In this document: positions 1-5,959 of the stretch, one piece after another
Layout of the letters: every line of letters begins with the position of its first letter
Numbering within the stretch: the stretch's first letter is position 1
NCBI GenBank assembly: GCA_021825035.1
Contig: JAKAIQ010000066.1
Location: forward strand, 1 to 9,768
Direction of reading: 5' to 3'
Origin: Deltaproteobacteria bacterium
GTDB lineage: Bacteria > Desulfobacterota > GWC2-55-46
DNA: 9,768 bases
Notes under the pieces: model-generated
Seen by the model: the letters and a program-made list of their open reading frames with translations, nothing else
What the model was told of the DNA's origin: nothing
Databases searched by the model: none
Translations under genes and position numbers: made by a program

Positions 1-204
1 GCCCGTAGCCCAAGATGAAAATGGTGAGAGAAAAGGGAATGCCTGCTGAAGAAGAGCCAGGCATGCGGCAACGTTTCAAAGGATTGCGCATGTTGCCGGG
101 AATAAGCAATGCGTGAGTCCCGGACGCCGGTGAGATTCAGTGCACCGTATTGCTGTGCCTCAAGCCTGCCGGAAATGCGGCCGCATCCCTGATACCTGAT
201 AAGG
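1..204. other. Non-coding or unassigned edge region downstream of the glycosylase gene
   Basis: No gene is supported here. On the minus strand one frame stays open from the end of the glycosylase gene to the window edge, but it has no start codon with a ribosome binding site and its translation is rich in His, Arg and Ser, as expected for a non-coding frame. On the plus strand a 33-codon ORF starts with ATG at 15, and another short ORF starts with ATG at 110 (MRESRTPVRFSA...), neither with a convincing Shine-Dalgarno sequence. Two inverted repeats are visible: CGGCAAC at 66-72 against GTTGCCG at 92-98, and a 12-bp palindrome at 175-186. The stretch could be a 3' untranslated region, a dispersed repeat, or the edge of a gene outside the window. 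Confidence 0.4.
175..186. repeat. 12-bp perfect palindrome ATGCGGCCGCAT
   Basis: Bases 175-186 read ATGCGGCCGCAT on both strands. The palindrome lies 19 bases past the stop codon of the uracil-DNA glycosylase gene. It has no loop and no T-run, so it is a poor intrinsic terminator. It could be a dimeric protein-binding site or chance. Function unknown. Confidence 0.35.
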
Positions 205-819
205 TCACCTTTGTCCTGAAAGACTATCCCTTACTTTCCGTAAAGCCGCCTTGAGCTCCACGGTGTTTTTCTTAAGGCTTCTCTGTTTTCTCAGGAGGTA
301 CGCCGGGTGATAAACCGGCATTATGGCCGGCCCGTGGTCGGATTTGATCCAGCCGCCCGGTTTGAAGTCCTCATCCGGAGCAAGGCTCGACAAGGCGGTT
401 TTGCCTGCCGCCACGATAGCCTTCGGTTCGATTATCCTTATCTCTTCCATCAGGAACGGGAGGAAAAAAGCCACTTCATCCTTCGTGGGCTTTCTCGTCT
501 TGAGCCTTTGCTTTTTTATGGTCGGCCAGACCTTTACTACGTTCGTTATGTAGAAGTCATCGCGTTCCCGGCCGAACACTTCTTTGAGAACCGAGATGAA
601 GAACCTTCCCGCCCGTCCGATAAAGGGCCTGCCGTGTTTCGTCTCGTCGCGTCCGGGGGCCTCGCCGACTATCATTATGTCGCACGGCGCAGGGCCTTCT
701 CCGAACACAATGGAAACGCCTTCAGACAAGCCGGCCTTCTCGCATGCCAGCCTTAAGGATTTTCCGAGCAGGTCGAGGTCGTTTTTCTTTTCAGGGTTGT
801 CTTTGGATGAATACGCCAT
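205..819 (-). CDS. Uracil-DNA glycosylase, family 4-like, lacking the usual Fe-S cysteines
   Basis: The 204-residue product has the architecture of a family 4 uracil-DNA glycosylase, which removes uracil from DNA as the first step of base excision repair in the cytoplasm. Visible motifs are GEAPGRDE at residues 52-59 (uracil-binding and catalytic loop), GRPFIGRAG at 63-71, TNVVK at 92-96 and the C-terminal HPAYLLR loop at 171-177. Family 4 enzymes normally carry a [4Fe-4S] cluster held by four cysteines, two near the N-terminus and two in the NVVKC...C-x-P-F-L segment. Here those latter positions are Val97 and Phe119, and the whole protein has only two cysteines (26 and 46). It should therefore be cluster-free, if the fold is kept. 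The ATG start lies 14 bases after the stop of the exoribonuclease gene and has no clear Shine-Dalgarno, so translation is probably coupled. It is the last gene of its run. Confidence 0.85.
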   Translation of the reverse strand: MAYSSKDNPEKKNDLDLLGKSLRLACEKAGLSEGVSIVFGEGPAPCDIMIVGEAPGRDETKHGRPFIGRAGRFFISVLKEVFGRERDDFYITNVVKVWPTIKKQRLKTRKPTKDEVAFFLPFLMEEIRIIEPKAIVAAGKTALSSLAPDEDFKPGGWIKSDHGPAIMPVYHPAYLLRKQRSLKKNTVELKAALRKVRDSLSGQR

Positions 820-833
820 GCGGTATCGGTAGG

Positions 834-1862
834 TTAGAAAAGGCTCAGCGGGCCGCTTCCGTTCTTGTCTTCTTCCTTGTCTCCGGCCTTGTCTTCATGC
901 GATACCCCGCCCTTGTATATATATCTGTCGAAAAGTTTCTGGTACGGAGTCCAGCTGGAGTCCTTGTCCCGTTCGTTTTCAGCAAGCGCCTGCACCGTCG
1001 ATACCTTGGCGTCGAGGTCGTCGAGATAATAAAGTATGATGGCTTCGATTGTTTTCGGCCTTTTGGGGGAGCCGAACTCAAGATGCCCGTGGTGGCTGAG
1101 TAGCATGTGTTTGAGAAGCACGGACAGTTTTTCGGGGAAAGCCTGGATCTGGCGCATCTTACGGTCGATGAGCTCTATGCCCATGGTAATATGCCCGAGA
1201 AGCCTGCCTTCGTCCGTATAGTCGAAAGACCTCCTGTATGAAAGCTCGTAAATCTTGCCGATATCGTGAAGCATGGCCCCGGCAAGCAGGAGGTCCCTGT
1301 TTATGCCGTTTTTATAATGCCCGGTTATCTTGTCGGCAAGGCCGCATATGGAGAGCGTGTGTTCGAGAAGGCCTCCGAGATAGGGATGGTGCATGGTCTT
1401 GGCCGCCGGAGCCAGGCTGAAGAGCGCTCTTACGTCCGGGTCTTTGAAAACAGAGGTTAAAAGGGCTTTAAGGTTCGGGTCTTTCATGCCGGATATAATG
1501 CCATCCAGCTCACCCATCATCGCCGCCGGGTCTTTCCTGGATGACGGAAGGTAATCCCGTATGTCGTATTCGTTTCCGGCGAGGGCATTAATGGACGTGA
1601 CATTGACCTGAAGGCCGCCCTGGTAGGCGACGGCAAAACCCTTTATGGAAACAATATCGTTTTTTTGGAATCTCTTTGCGAGTTCTTCGGCGTCTTCCCA
1701 GACTCTGGCCTCCAGTTCGCCGGAGCAATCCATGAGCTTGAGGTTGAGGTAGGGTTTTCCGGACTTGCTTATACCCGTCTCTTTACGCGTAACAAGAAAG
1801 CTCCCAGTTACATGGTCTCTTTCCCGTATATCCTTAATATAGACGTTTTTCAATCTTGGCAA
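834..1862 (-). CDS. YhaM-type 3'-5' exoribonuclease (OB-fold plus HD domain)
   Basis: This 342-residue protein has an N-terminal OB-fold nucleic-acid binding domain (about residues 7-95, including SGKPYLNLKLMDCSGELEAR) followed by an HD metal-dependent phosphohydrolase domain. Likely metal ligands are His168 (GGLLEHTL), His199-Asp200 (MLHDIGK), His224, His257-His258 and the Asp281-Asp284 cluster (YLDDLDAK). That order matches YhaM/Cbf1-like 3'-5' exoribonucleases, which are about 310 to 330 residues long. The charged C-terminal tail (residues 320-335, rich in Lys, Glu and Asp) ends in GPLSLF. The open frame gives a TTG start at 1860-1862 with only a weak upstream GGGG. A second TTG at 1851-1853 (three codons in) sits about 10 bases after AAAGG and is an equally good start. 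The gene follows the epimerase by 30 bases and precedes the uracil glycosylase by 14, so the three are probably co-transcribed. DNA rather than RNA as substrate cannot be excluded. Confidence 0.85.
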   Translation of the reverse strand: MPRLKNVYIKDIRERDHVTGSFLVTRKETGISKSGKPYLNLKLMDCSGELEARVWEDAEELAKRFQKNDIVSIKGFAVAYQGGLQVNVTSINALAGNEYDIRDYLPSSRKDPAAMMGELDGIISGMKDPNLKALLTSVFKDPDVRALFSLAPAAKTMHHPYLGGLLEHTLSICGLADKITGHYKNGINRDLLLAGAMLHDIGKIYELSYRRSFDYTDEGRLLGHITMGIELIDRKMRQIQAFPEKLSVLLKHMLLSHHGHLEFGSPKRPKTIEAIILYYLDDLDAKVSTVQALAENERDKDSSWTPYQKLFDRYIYKGGVSHEDKAGDKEEDKNGSGPLSLF

Positions 1863-1892
1863 ACCTTTGCGGCCCCATGACGTTCAAAGGGA

Positions 1893-2849
1893 CTATGCGC
1901 TCCTTTCCTTTTCGAGGAACCATTTTACGTAGCGGCCGATCCCTTCTTCCAGCCTTACCCTGGGTTTAAAGCCTATGAGTTTTTCGGCTTTGCTTATGTC
2001 GGCGTATGTTACGGGCACGTCGCCGGGCATGCGGTCGCGGTATCTTATTTTTGCTTTCATGCCGAGGCTCTGTTCTATCATGGATATGAGGCCGCGCACC
2101 TCTATTGTGTTTGACCCGCCGAGGTTTATGATCTCATATCTGAAAGGCCTGTAGAGCGCGTTCAGGAGGCCCTCTATGATGTCGCCGACGTACGTGAAGT
2201 CCCTTCTGGCGCTTCCGTCGCCGTAAACCTCTATTCCCCGGCCTTCCGCGATAAGGCGCGTAAACTTCGCGACAGCCATGTCCGGCCTTCCTCTCTCGCC
2301 ATAAACGGTAAAGAAGCGCAGGCACGTGACCGGGAGACCGTAAAGATGGGAATGCGTGAATGCCATAAGCTCGCCGGCCCTCTTGGTAGCCGCGTAGGGC
2401 GATATCGGCGATGTCACAGGATCGTCCTCCGAGAACGGGACTTTGCTGTTTATGCCATAAACCGACGACGACGAGGCGAAAAGAAAATTTTTGATCCCGG
2501 ATTTCTTAACGGCGTCGAGTATGTTAAGGGTGCCGACGCAGTTGACCTCTTCGTAAAGATGCGGATTGTCTATCGACGGCCTCACTCCCGCCCTCGCCGC
2601 AATGTGGCAGACCGCGTCCGGTTTTTCAGTCCCGATGCAATCCATGACTTGCCGCCTGTCTCTTATATCAGCCCTGTACAGCTTGAAGCCGGAGTTGGAC
2701 GCAAACCGGCTCACGTTCTCCTCTTTAAGAAGCGGGTCGTAGAAATCATTGAAATCGTCTATTACCGAGACCTTCTCGCCGCGCTTCAAAAGCGCCTCGC
2801 AGAGGTGAGAACCTATAAAGCCGGCGCCGCCGGTAACAAGTACTTTCAT
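1893..2849 (-). CDS. NAD-dependent sugar epimerase, probably UDP-glucuronate 4-epimerase
   Basis: A complete 318-residue extended short-chain dehydrogenase/reductase of nucleotide-sugar type. The Rossmann motif GGAGFIG is at residues 7-13, Asp31-Asp32 (VIDDF) ends the second strand and should bind the NAD ribose, and the active site is Ser126-129 with Tyr152-x3-Lys156 (PYAATKRAGELM). The stretches AGVRPSI (87-93), THSHLYGLPVTCLRFFTVYG (165-184), GRPDMA (187-192) and PGDVPVTYADISKA (275-288) are typical of UDP-glucuronate 4-epimerases (LpsL/CapI/GAE type), which supply UDP-galacturonate for LPS or capsule. The family assignment is firm; the exact substrate is inferred. The ATG has a good AGGA seven bases upstream. 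The gene follows the zinc-ribbon mini-gene by 48 bases. No glycosyltransferases flank it in this window. Confidence 0.85.
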   Translation of the reverse strand: MKVLVTGGAGFIGSHLCEALLKRGEKVSVIDDFNDFYDPLLKEENVSRFASNSGFKLYRADIRDRRQVMDCIGTEKPDAVCHIAARAGVRPSIDNPHLYEEVNCVGTLNILDAVKKSGIKNFLFASSSSVYGINSKVPFSEDDPVTSPISPYAATKRAGELMAFTHSHLYGLPVTCLRFFTVYGERGRPDMAVAKFTRLIAEGRGIEVYGDGSARRDFTYVGDIIEGLLNALYRPFRYEIINLGGSNTIEVRGLISMIEQSLGMKAKIRYRDRMPGDVPVTYADISKAEKLIGFKPRVRLEEGIGRYVKWFLEKERSA

Positions 2850-2897
2850 GTGCCTGTCCTGTTCTGGAAGAAGCCGGATTCCTGGGCCGCGCCGGTC

Positions 2898-3080
2898 TCA
2901 GAAATCTTCCTCCAAGTATAGGATATCCTTTTCATTTTCTTTTTTCATTCTCAGCAAGAGGGGGGATTGACAGTATGGACACGAGAGCTCCTCGCCCACG
3001 GATTCGTCGCCGGACAACGGTATCTCGACGCTGCACAGCGGGCATTCGAGATATTGAGAGTACGACATTTTGCCCGGCAA
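2898..3080 (-). CDS. Small LysW-like zinc-ribbon protein, 60 aa
   Basis: A 60-residue acidic mini-protein with a four-cysteine zinc ribbon: Cys13-x2-Cys16 and Cys34-x2-Cys37, spaced by a strand pattern VEIPLSGDESVGEELSC. This layout (CPxCxxEIxL, then VGExxxCxxC, then a hydrophobic strand and an acidic end) resembles LysW, the amino-group carrier protein of the Thermus lysine/arginine pathway. LysW ends in EDWGE and uses the terminal Glu as the attachment point; this protein ends in LEEDF, so carrier chemistry is doubtful. The TTG start is chosen because AAGGGGAG lies exactly seven bases upstream (3088-3095), while the in-frame ATG four codons later would be too far from it. It is the first gene after a strong promoter and precedes the epimerase gene. 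No LysX-type ligase is in the window. Function unknown. Confidence 0.75.
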   Translation of the reverse strand: MPGKMSYSQYLECPLCSVEIPLSGDESVGEELSCPYCQSPLLLRMKKENEKDILYLEEDF

Positions 3081-3087
3081 TTCGATG

Positions 3088-3095
3088 CTCCCCTT
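3088..3095 (-). promoter_or_regulatory. Ribosome binding site deciding a TTG start
   Basis: The minus strand reads AAGGGGAG here, followed by seven bases and then TTG at 3078-3080. This spacing supports TTG, not the ATG at 3066-3068, as the start of the zinc-ribbon mini-protein. Confidence 0.65.
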
Positions 3096-3125
3096 AACAT
3101 GATATCTTTAAAAAGAACGCGAGTA

Positions 3126-3154
3126 ATTATCGTCCGTAAAGCCGCTTTTGTCAA
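3126..3154 (-). promoter_or_regulatory. Strong sigma-70-type promoter for the zinc-ribbon/epimerase unit
   Basis: On the minus strand a perfect -35 box TTGACA (3149-3154) is followed after exactly 17 bases by GATAAT (3126-3131), five of six matches to the -10 consensus. Transcription would begin near 3119, giving a leader of about 39 bases before the TTG start at 3080. It is the best housekeeping promoter I can find in the window and lies directly after the lptD stop. It would make the mini-protein, epimerase, exoribonuclease and glycosylase genes a unit separate from lptD. The -35 box lies inside an inverted repeat (3141-3159). Confidence 0.6.
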
Positions 3155-3169
3155 GCGGCATCACGCCGC
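3141..3169 (-). terminator. GC-rich overlapping hairpins after lptD, possible weak terminator
   Basis: Plus-strand GCCGCTT (3141-3147) pairs with AAGCGGC (3153-3159) around a five-base loop. The same GCGGC arm (3155-3159) can instead pair with GCCGC at 3165-3169, again with a five-base loop. On the minus strand, transcripts leaving lptD would meet these hairpins first, but only TTTA follows, so intrinsic termination would be weak. Transcripts from the promoter at 3126-3154 start downstream and do not contain the hairpins. The element could also be an operator, since the inverted repeat covers the -35 box. Confidence 0.35.
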
Positions 3170-3225
3170 GGATAATGTATCGTGTCCTGTTTTTTTTGCG
3201 GCAACGAAGAAATTCTCGGACGGCC

Positions 3226-5544
3226 TCAGAAGCCGCCGTGCAAACCGCCTATCCTTCCGATGCCTTTCAGATTAAAGGTCAGGAAAACGAGCTTTTCGAT
3301 GGGCGTGGTCGTATACGTCAACGTGGCGCCCCAGCACTGCTGGGCCCAATCGATTGCGTACGACGTCTGAAGGGGCGTGTGGGTATCGAAGGAATAGTCC
3401 CACAGGTATTGCAAATCGACCGTCTTTGTGACGTAGACCTTTGTTGAAAGGCCGATGTATCTGGTGAACCCGCCTATGAGGCCGCCCACCCCGACCGCGC
3501 CGGGCAGCCCCGGCATTATGGATGAACCGAGGGCAGCCGCCTCCGCGAGTGTGCCCACCAGTCCTACCTGCCCCGGCACGATGGCCGGGCCGAGTATCGA
3601 TGAAGGCGTGACTATGCCGGGCTGGCTCGTCAGAAAACTGTACAGGAGGTTCAGGTTGTCGCCCCTTTTGTCAGCCGCCGTAAGCTGCGTGCTCAAGCTG
3701 GTGAAGTTGTGCGTGTAGATATCGTACGTGCTGTTGGTGATGAGCGTAGTAAGCTCCGTTGGTTTAAGCGTGAGTTCCCCGGTAATGACCGAAAAAGGCT
3801 CCCTCTTATCCGTCGGCGACGTCAAAATCCTTTTTGCCTCGTTGAAATCAAAGCTCTGGCTTAGGTCGAAATAGACGTAATCCCAGTATTTCGGTGTCCC
3901 ATCGGAGAAGTATTTGCCGGTGAGGATGTTGGTCAGGGAGTACGTCACCAAGTTCATCGCCGGTATGGCGTCAAAGGCGTCGAAGACCGGGACTGCACCG
4001 GCTGTTGCCGGTATGTAAACATACGTTATCCTCGGCCTTATGGTGTGCCTGATCGCGGTAACGGATGAGAGCCCGGTGTCGAAGACGCGGTAAAAGCTCG
4101 TGGTCATATCGACCGTGGCGTCGTAAAGGTTTCTGAAGAACAGGCTTCCGTTCGGGTCGTTCTGGACGAAATAAAGCGTTTCCCGCGGGGCGAAGGAAGG
4201 CGTGAAATCGAATCCGCCGGCGCTCAACGGAAGCGATATTCGCGGGTGGATGTCAAGCCTCTGTCCGCTCAGTCCGAGCTCCCTGTAGAAATCCACCGCC
4301 GACGAGTCCATTGAGAAATAGAAGGGCGTATTGAGTATCCGCTGGCCTGACCCGGTGAGGTCGAATTCCGGCAGCACCTGGAGCGTCGTCGAATTGTTGG
4401 CCGCCATGAGGTTTGTGAAATACCTCATCTGCGTGACAAGGCTGTAGGAAGTCCAGCTTTTCGAGAGCGAAATGTCGCTTTCCGTGCTCTCCGTGGCCAC
4501 CTCGTTCGGGTTTATGCCGTAGTCGATGAAGTATTCGTTGTCGCTCACCTGGTTAATGTTGGCCTTGAAGACAAGCCCGTCGCCGAAGTCCTCCGTGTGG
4601 TCGAACTTCAACTGCCATCTGTCGTCGTCCGCGTTGAGCGGCCTCGTAATGTCGAAGCTCGACCTGAAAAACCTCACGCGATTGATGTCGTTCTCATGGA
4701 AGTAATTGAAGTAGAAATCCCCGTAGCTCTGCCGCGTCCTTATGTATCTGTATTCCACGGCTCCGCCGGTGCCGCGCGTGGTCTCTTCATCGAGATAGAA
4801 GGTGGCATCCGAATTATCGGCTATCGCCCAGTAGAAGGCGTCGTCGAACACGAACCCGCGAAGGAGCGAATATCCCATCTGCGGAGAGAGAAATCCCGAC
4901 TTCCGTTCCCTCTTTACGGGGAGCGAGAGGTATGGAGTGTAAAGCACGGGCACGTTCTTTACGTAAAAATAGGCGCCCTGCCCGGTAAGGTACTGGCCGA
5001 CGGTGACTTTGGCCGACGAAATGTCGAAGTGCCAGGCCGGCGTTTCGCCGTCCTTGCACTCGCAGGAGGTAAAGAAAACGTCCTCTGCCTCATATGTCTG
5101 AGGCCCGGTCTTTTTTATGGTGTCGCCGGTTATGAGTATGCCCTGCTTCTTGAAGGAGATCCGCCCCCTGGCCAATACGGCATTCTGCGTTTTCATGTTG
5201 AAGACGAGGCTTTCCGCCTTGACGATATCACCTCCCTCGTCTACGAGTTCGACGTGGCCGGAGGCGGTAGCCACACCCGTGGTCATGTCGGCCACCACGA
5301 CGTCCGCCTTCAGGGTCGTATTGTCCTGGACGGCAACGACGTTCCCCCTCGCGAAGTAGGTGTTCAGGGCCTGGTCATAGCTCAAGAAATCAGCTGAAAG
5401 GTGTACCGGGGCCTTCTTGTTGAAAGGCGCTATGGGCGCGGCGTGTTTGGAGTGAGCCGGGGCCTCCGCCCCGGAAGCCCGACAGACAGGCAGAATGACA
5501 AAAAAGGCCGCGAGTATAAAGAACCGTATTTTTAAGGTATTCAT
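3226..5544 (-). CDS. lptD: LPS-assembly outer-membrane protein LptD
   Basis: The 772-residue product is LptD, the beta-barrel that, with the LptE lipoprotein, inserts lipopolysaccharide into the outer leaflet. Residues 1 to about 26 are a Sec signal peptide (basic start, hydrophobic FFILAAFFVILPV, then SGA). Residues about 45-165 form the OstA/LptA-like beta-jellyroll (HLSADFLSYDQALNTYFARGNVV...). Two cysteines at 161 and 163 (SCEC) match the conserved N-terminal pair, with Cys737 as a possible disulfide partner. The barrel begins with PYLSLPVKRERKSGFLSP (204-221), a family hallmark, and ends in Phe772, as expected for recognition by the BAM complex. Residues about 640-697 are an unusual Gly/Ala/Pro/Val-rich hydrophobic insertion. 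The ATG has no close Shine-Dalgarno, and its ATGA overlaps the stop of a possible 38-residue ORF, suggesting translational coupling. Confidence 0.93.
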   Translation of the reverse strand: MNTLKIRFFILAAFFVILPVCRASGAEAPAHSKHAAPIAPFNKKAPVHLSADFLSYDQALNTYFARGNVVAVQDNTTLKADVVVADMTTGVATASGHVELVDEGGDIVKAESLVFNMKTQNAVLARGRISFKKQGILITGDTIKKTGPQTYEAEDVFFTSCECKDGETPAWHFDISSAKVTVGQYLTGQGAYFYVKNVPVLYTPYLSLPVKRERKSGFLSPQMGYSLLRGFVFDDAFYWAIADNSDATFYLDEETTRGTGGAVEYRYIRTRQSYGDFYFNYFHENDINRVRFFRSSFDITRPLNADDDRWQLKFDHTEDFGDGLVFKANINQVSDNEYFIDYGINPNEVATESTESDISLSKSWTSYSLVTQMRYFTNLMAANNSTTLQVLPEFDLTGSGQRILNTPFYFSMDSSAVDFYRELGLSGQRLDIHPRISLPLSAGGFDFTPSFAPRETLYFVQNDPNGSLFFRNLYDATVDMTTSFYRVFDTGLSSVTAIRHTIRPRITYVYIPATAGAVPVFDAFDAIPAMNLVTYSLTNILTGKYFSDGTPKYWDYVYFDLSQSFDFNEAKRILTSPTDKREPFSVITGELTLKPTELTTLITNSTYDIYTHNFTSLSTQLTAADKRGDNLNLLYSFLTSQPGIVTPSSILGPAIVPGQVGLVGTLAEAAALGSSIMPGLPGAVGVGGLIGGFTRYIGLSTKVYVTKTVDLQYLWDYSFDTHTPLQTSYAIDWAQQCWGATLTYTTTPIEKLVFLTFNLKGIGRIGGLHGGF

Positions 5545-5657
5545 TTATTCGGAGGCCCTGGGATCCAGTATTCATTGAAGGACGCCGACGCGTCCTTCGC
5601 CATGCCGAAGAAGCCGTTTTCATTGCCGGTTCCGGCCCGCATTCTAAAGGGCGGCAT
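5541..5657 (-). CDS. Possible 38-aa small protein or leader ORF overlapping lptD
   Basis: An ATG at 5655-5657 opens a 38-codon frame (MPPFRMRAGT...WIPGPPNK) whose TGA overlaps the lptD ATG as ATGA. AAGGGG lies nine bases upstream of its start (5667-5672), a better ribosome site than lptD itself has, and a candidate promoter lies just before that. The product has no signal peptide, membrane segment or recognised domain. Its likely value is translational coupling to lptD. The same frame continues upstream without a stop as far as a TGA at 5769-5771, so it may instead be the end of a longer, damaged gene. Comparison with related genomes would separate a real peptide from chance. Confidence 0.4.
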   Translation of the reverse strand: MPPFRMRAGTGNENGFFGMAKDASASFNEYWIPGPPNK

Positions 5658-5959
5658 TGAAGCTCGCCCCTTTTCAGGCGTCAGCGGAAAATAATACAGG
5701 ATTTTTCCCGAACTTTGAATCGATTTCTTGAGATAGGGCTTTTTGCGTGATTCTTCTTTCAGGCGCTTTCAGGAATTTTTGGGGTTCAAGTTGAAGGGTG
5801 CGCTGCCAAAGCCGGCTGTTGAAACGCTTGCCGGTTTCTTTGCCGGGGATTCAGCCGGGAACTGCGAAGAATCAGGGCGGGCAATTGCAAATGACCTTTC
5901 CGGGCCGTCAAAATTCTCAGTCATTCATGGCGGAGATTCCTAATAAATATTTCCATCCG
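5658..5959 (-). other. folC-lptD spacer with no clear gene; open frames, possible gene relic
   Basis: About 300 bases without a convincing gene. On the minus strand, a 51-codon frame (5769-5924, MTENFDG...) ends at TGA, and the same frame then stays open to the lptD overlap at 5541. A second minus frame is open from 5850 to a stop about 17 bases before the ATG at 5657, but lacks a start codon. An 8-bp direct repeat, CTTTCAGG, occurs at 5756-5763 and 5766-5773, covering that TGA. Four GCCGG motifs lie at 5811, 5830, 5842 and 5854. In E. coli the gene after folC is dedD, a SPOR-domain protein; nothing here is recognisable as one. The region may be a decayed gene, a leader, or plain spacer. Confidence 0.4.
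5691..5719 (-). promoter_or_regulatory. lptD: Candidate promoter upstream of the small ORF and lptD
   Basis: The minus strand has TTCAAA (5714-5719), a 17-base spacer and TATTAT (5691-5696). Matches are four of six for -35 and five of six for -10. Transcription would start near 5684, giving a leader of about 27 bases to the ATG at 5657 with AAGGGG correctly placed in it. The match is moderate and AT-rich sequence makes chance hits common, so this is tentative. Confidence 0.35.

Noticed and set aside
3182..3220. T-run (eight T on the plus strand) as a terminator or a second promoter after lptD
   Set aside because: The hairpin at 3141-3169 is too far from the T-run for a plus-strand terminator and no plus-strand gene needs one. 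On the minus strand, TTGCCG and TACATT are 19 bases apart and match poorly.
4597..5397. Long plus-strand frame of 266 codons inside lptD
   Set aside because: It is the antisense shadow of a well-supported lptD coding region, with no ribosome site and no recognisable domain.
5769..5771. Selenocysteine or other recoding at the in-frame TGA
   Set aside because: No stable hairpin with a GGU-type apical loop is seen just downstream, the flanks are lysine-rich with no redox motif, and several neighbouring genes end in TGA.
5811..5858. Four GCCGG motifs as iterons or a CRISPR-like array
   Set aside because: Only five bases are shared, spacing is irregular (19, 12, 12), and the motif is expected by chance in this GC-rich context.
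5743..5943. Plus-strand 66-codon frame starting at TTG in the folC-lptD gap
   Set aside because: It has AGGG close to the TTG and a protein-like translation, but no clear promoter, no recognised family, mixed third-base use, and it competes with minus-strand frames over the same bases. Not enough to call a gene.
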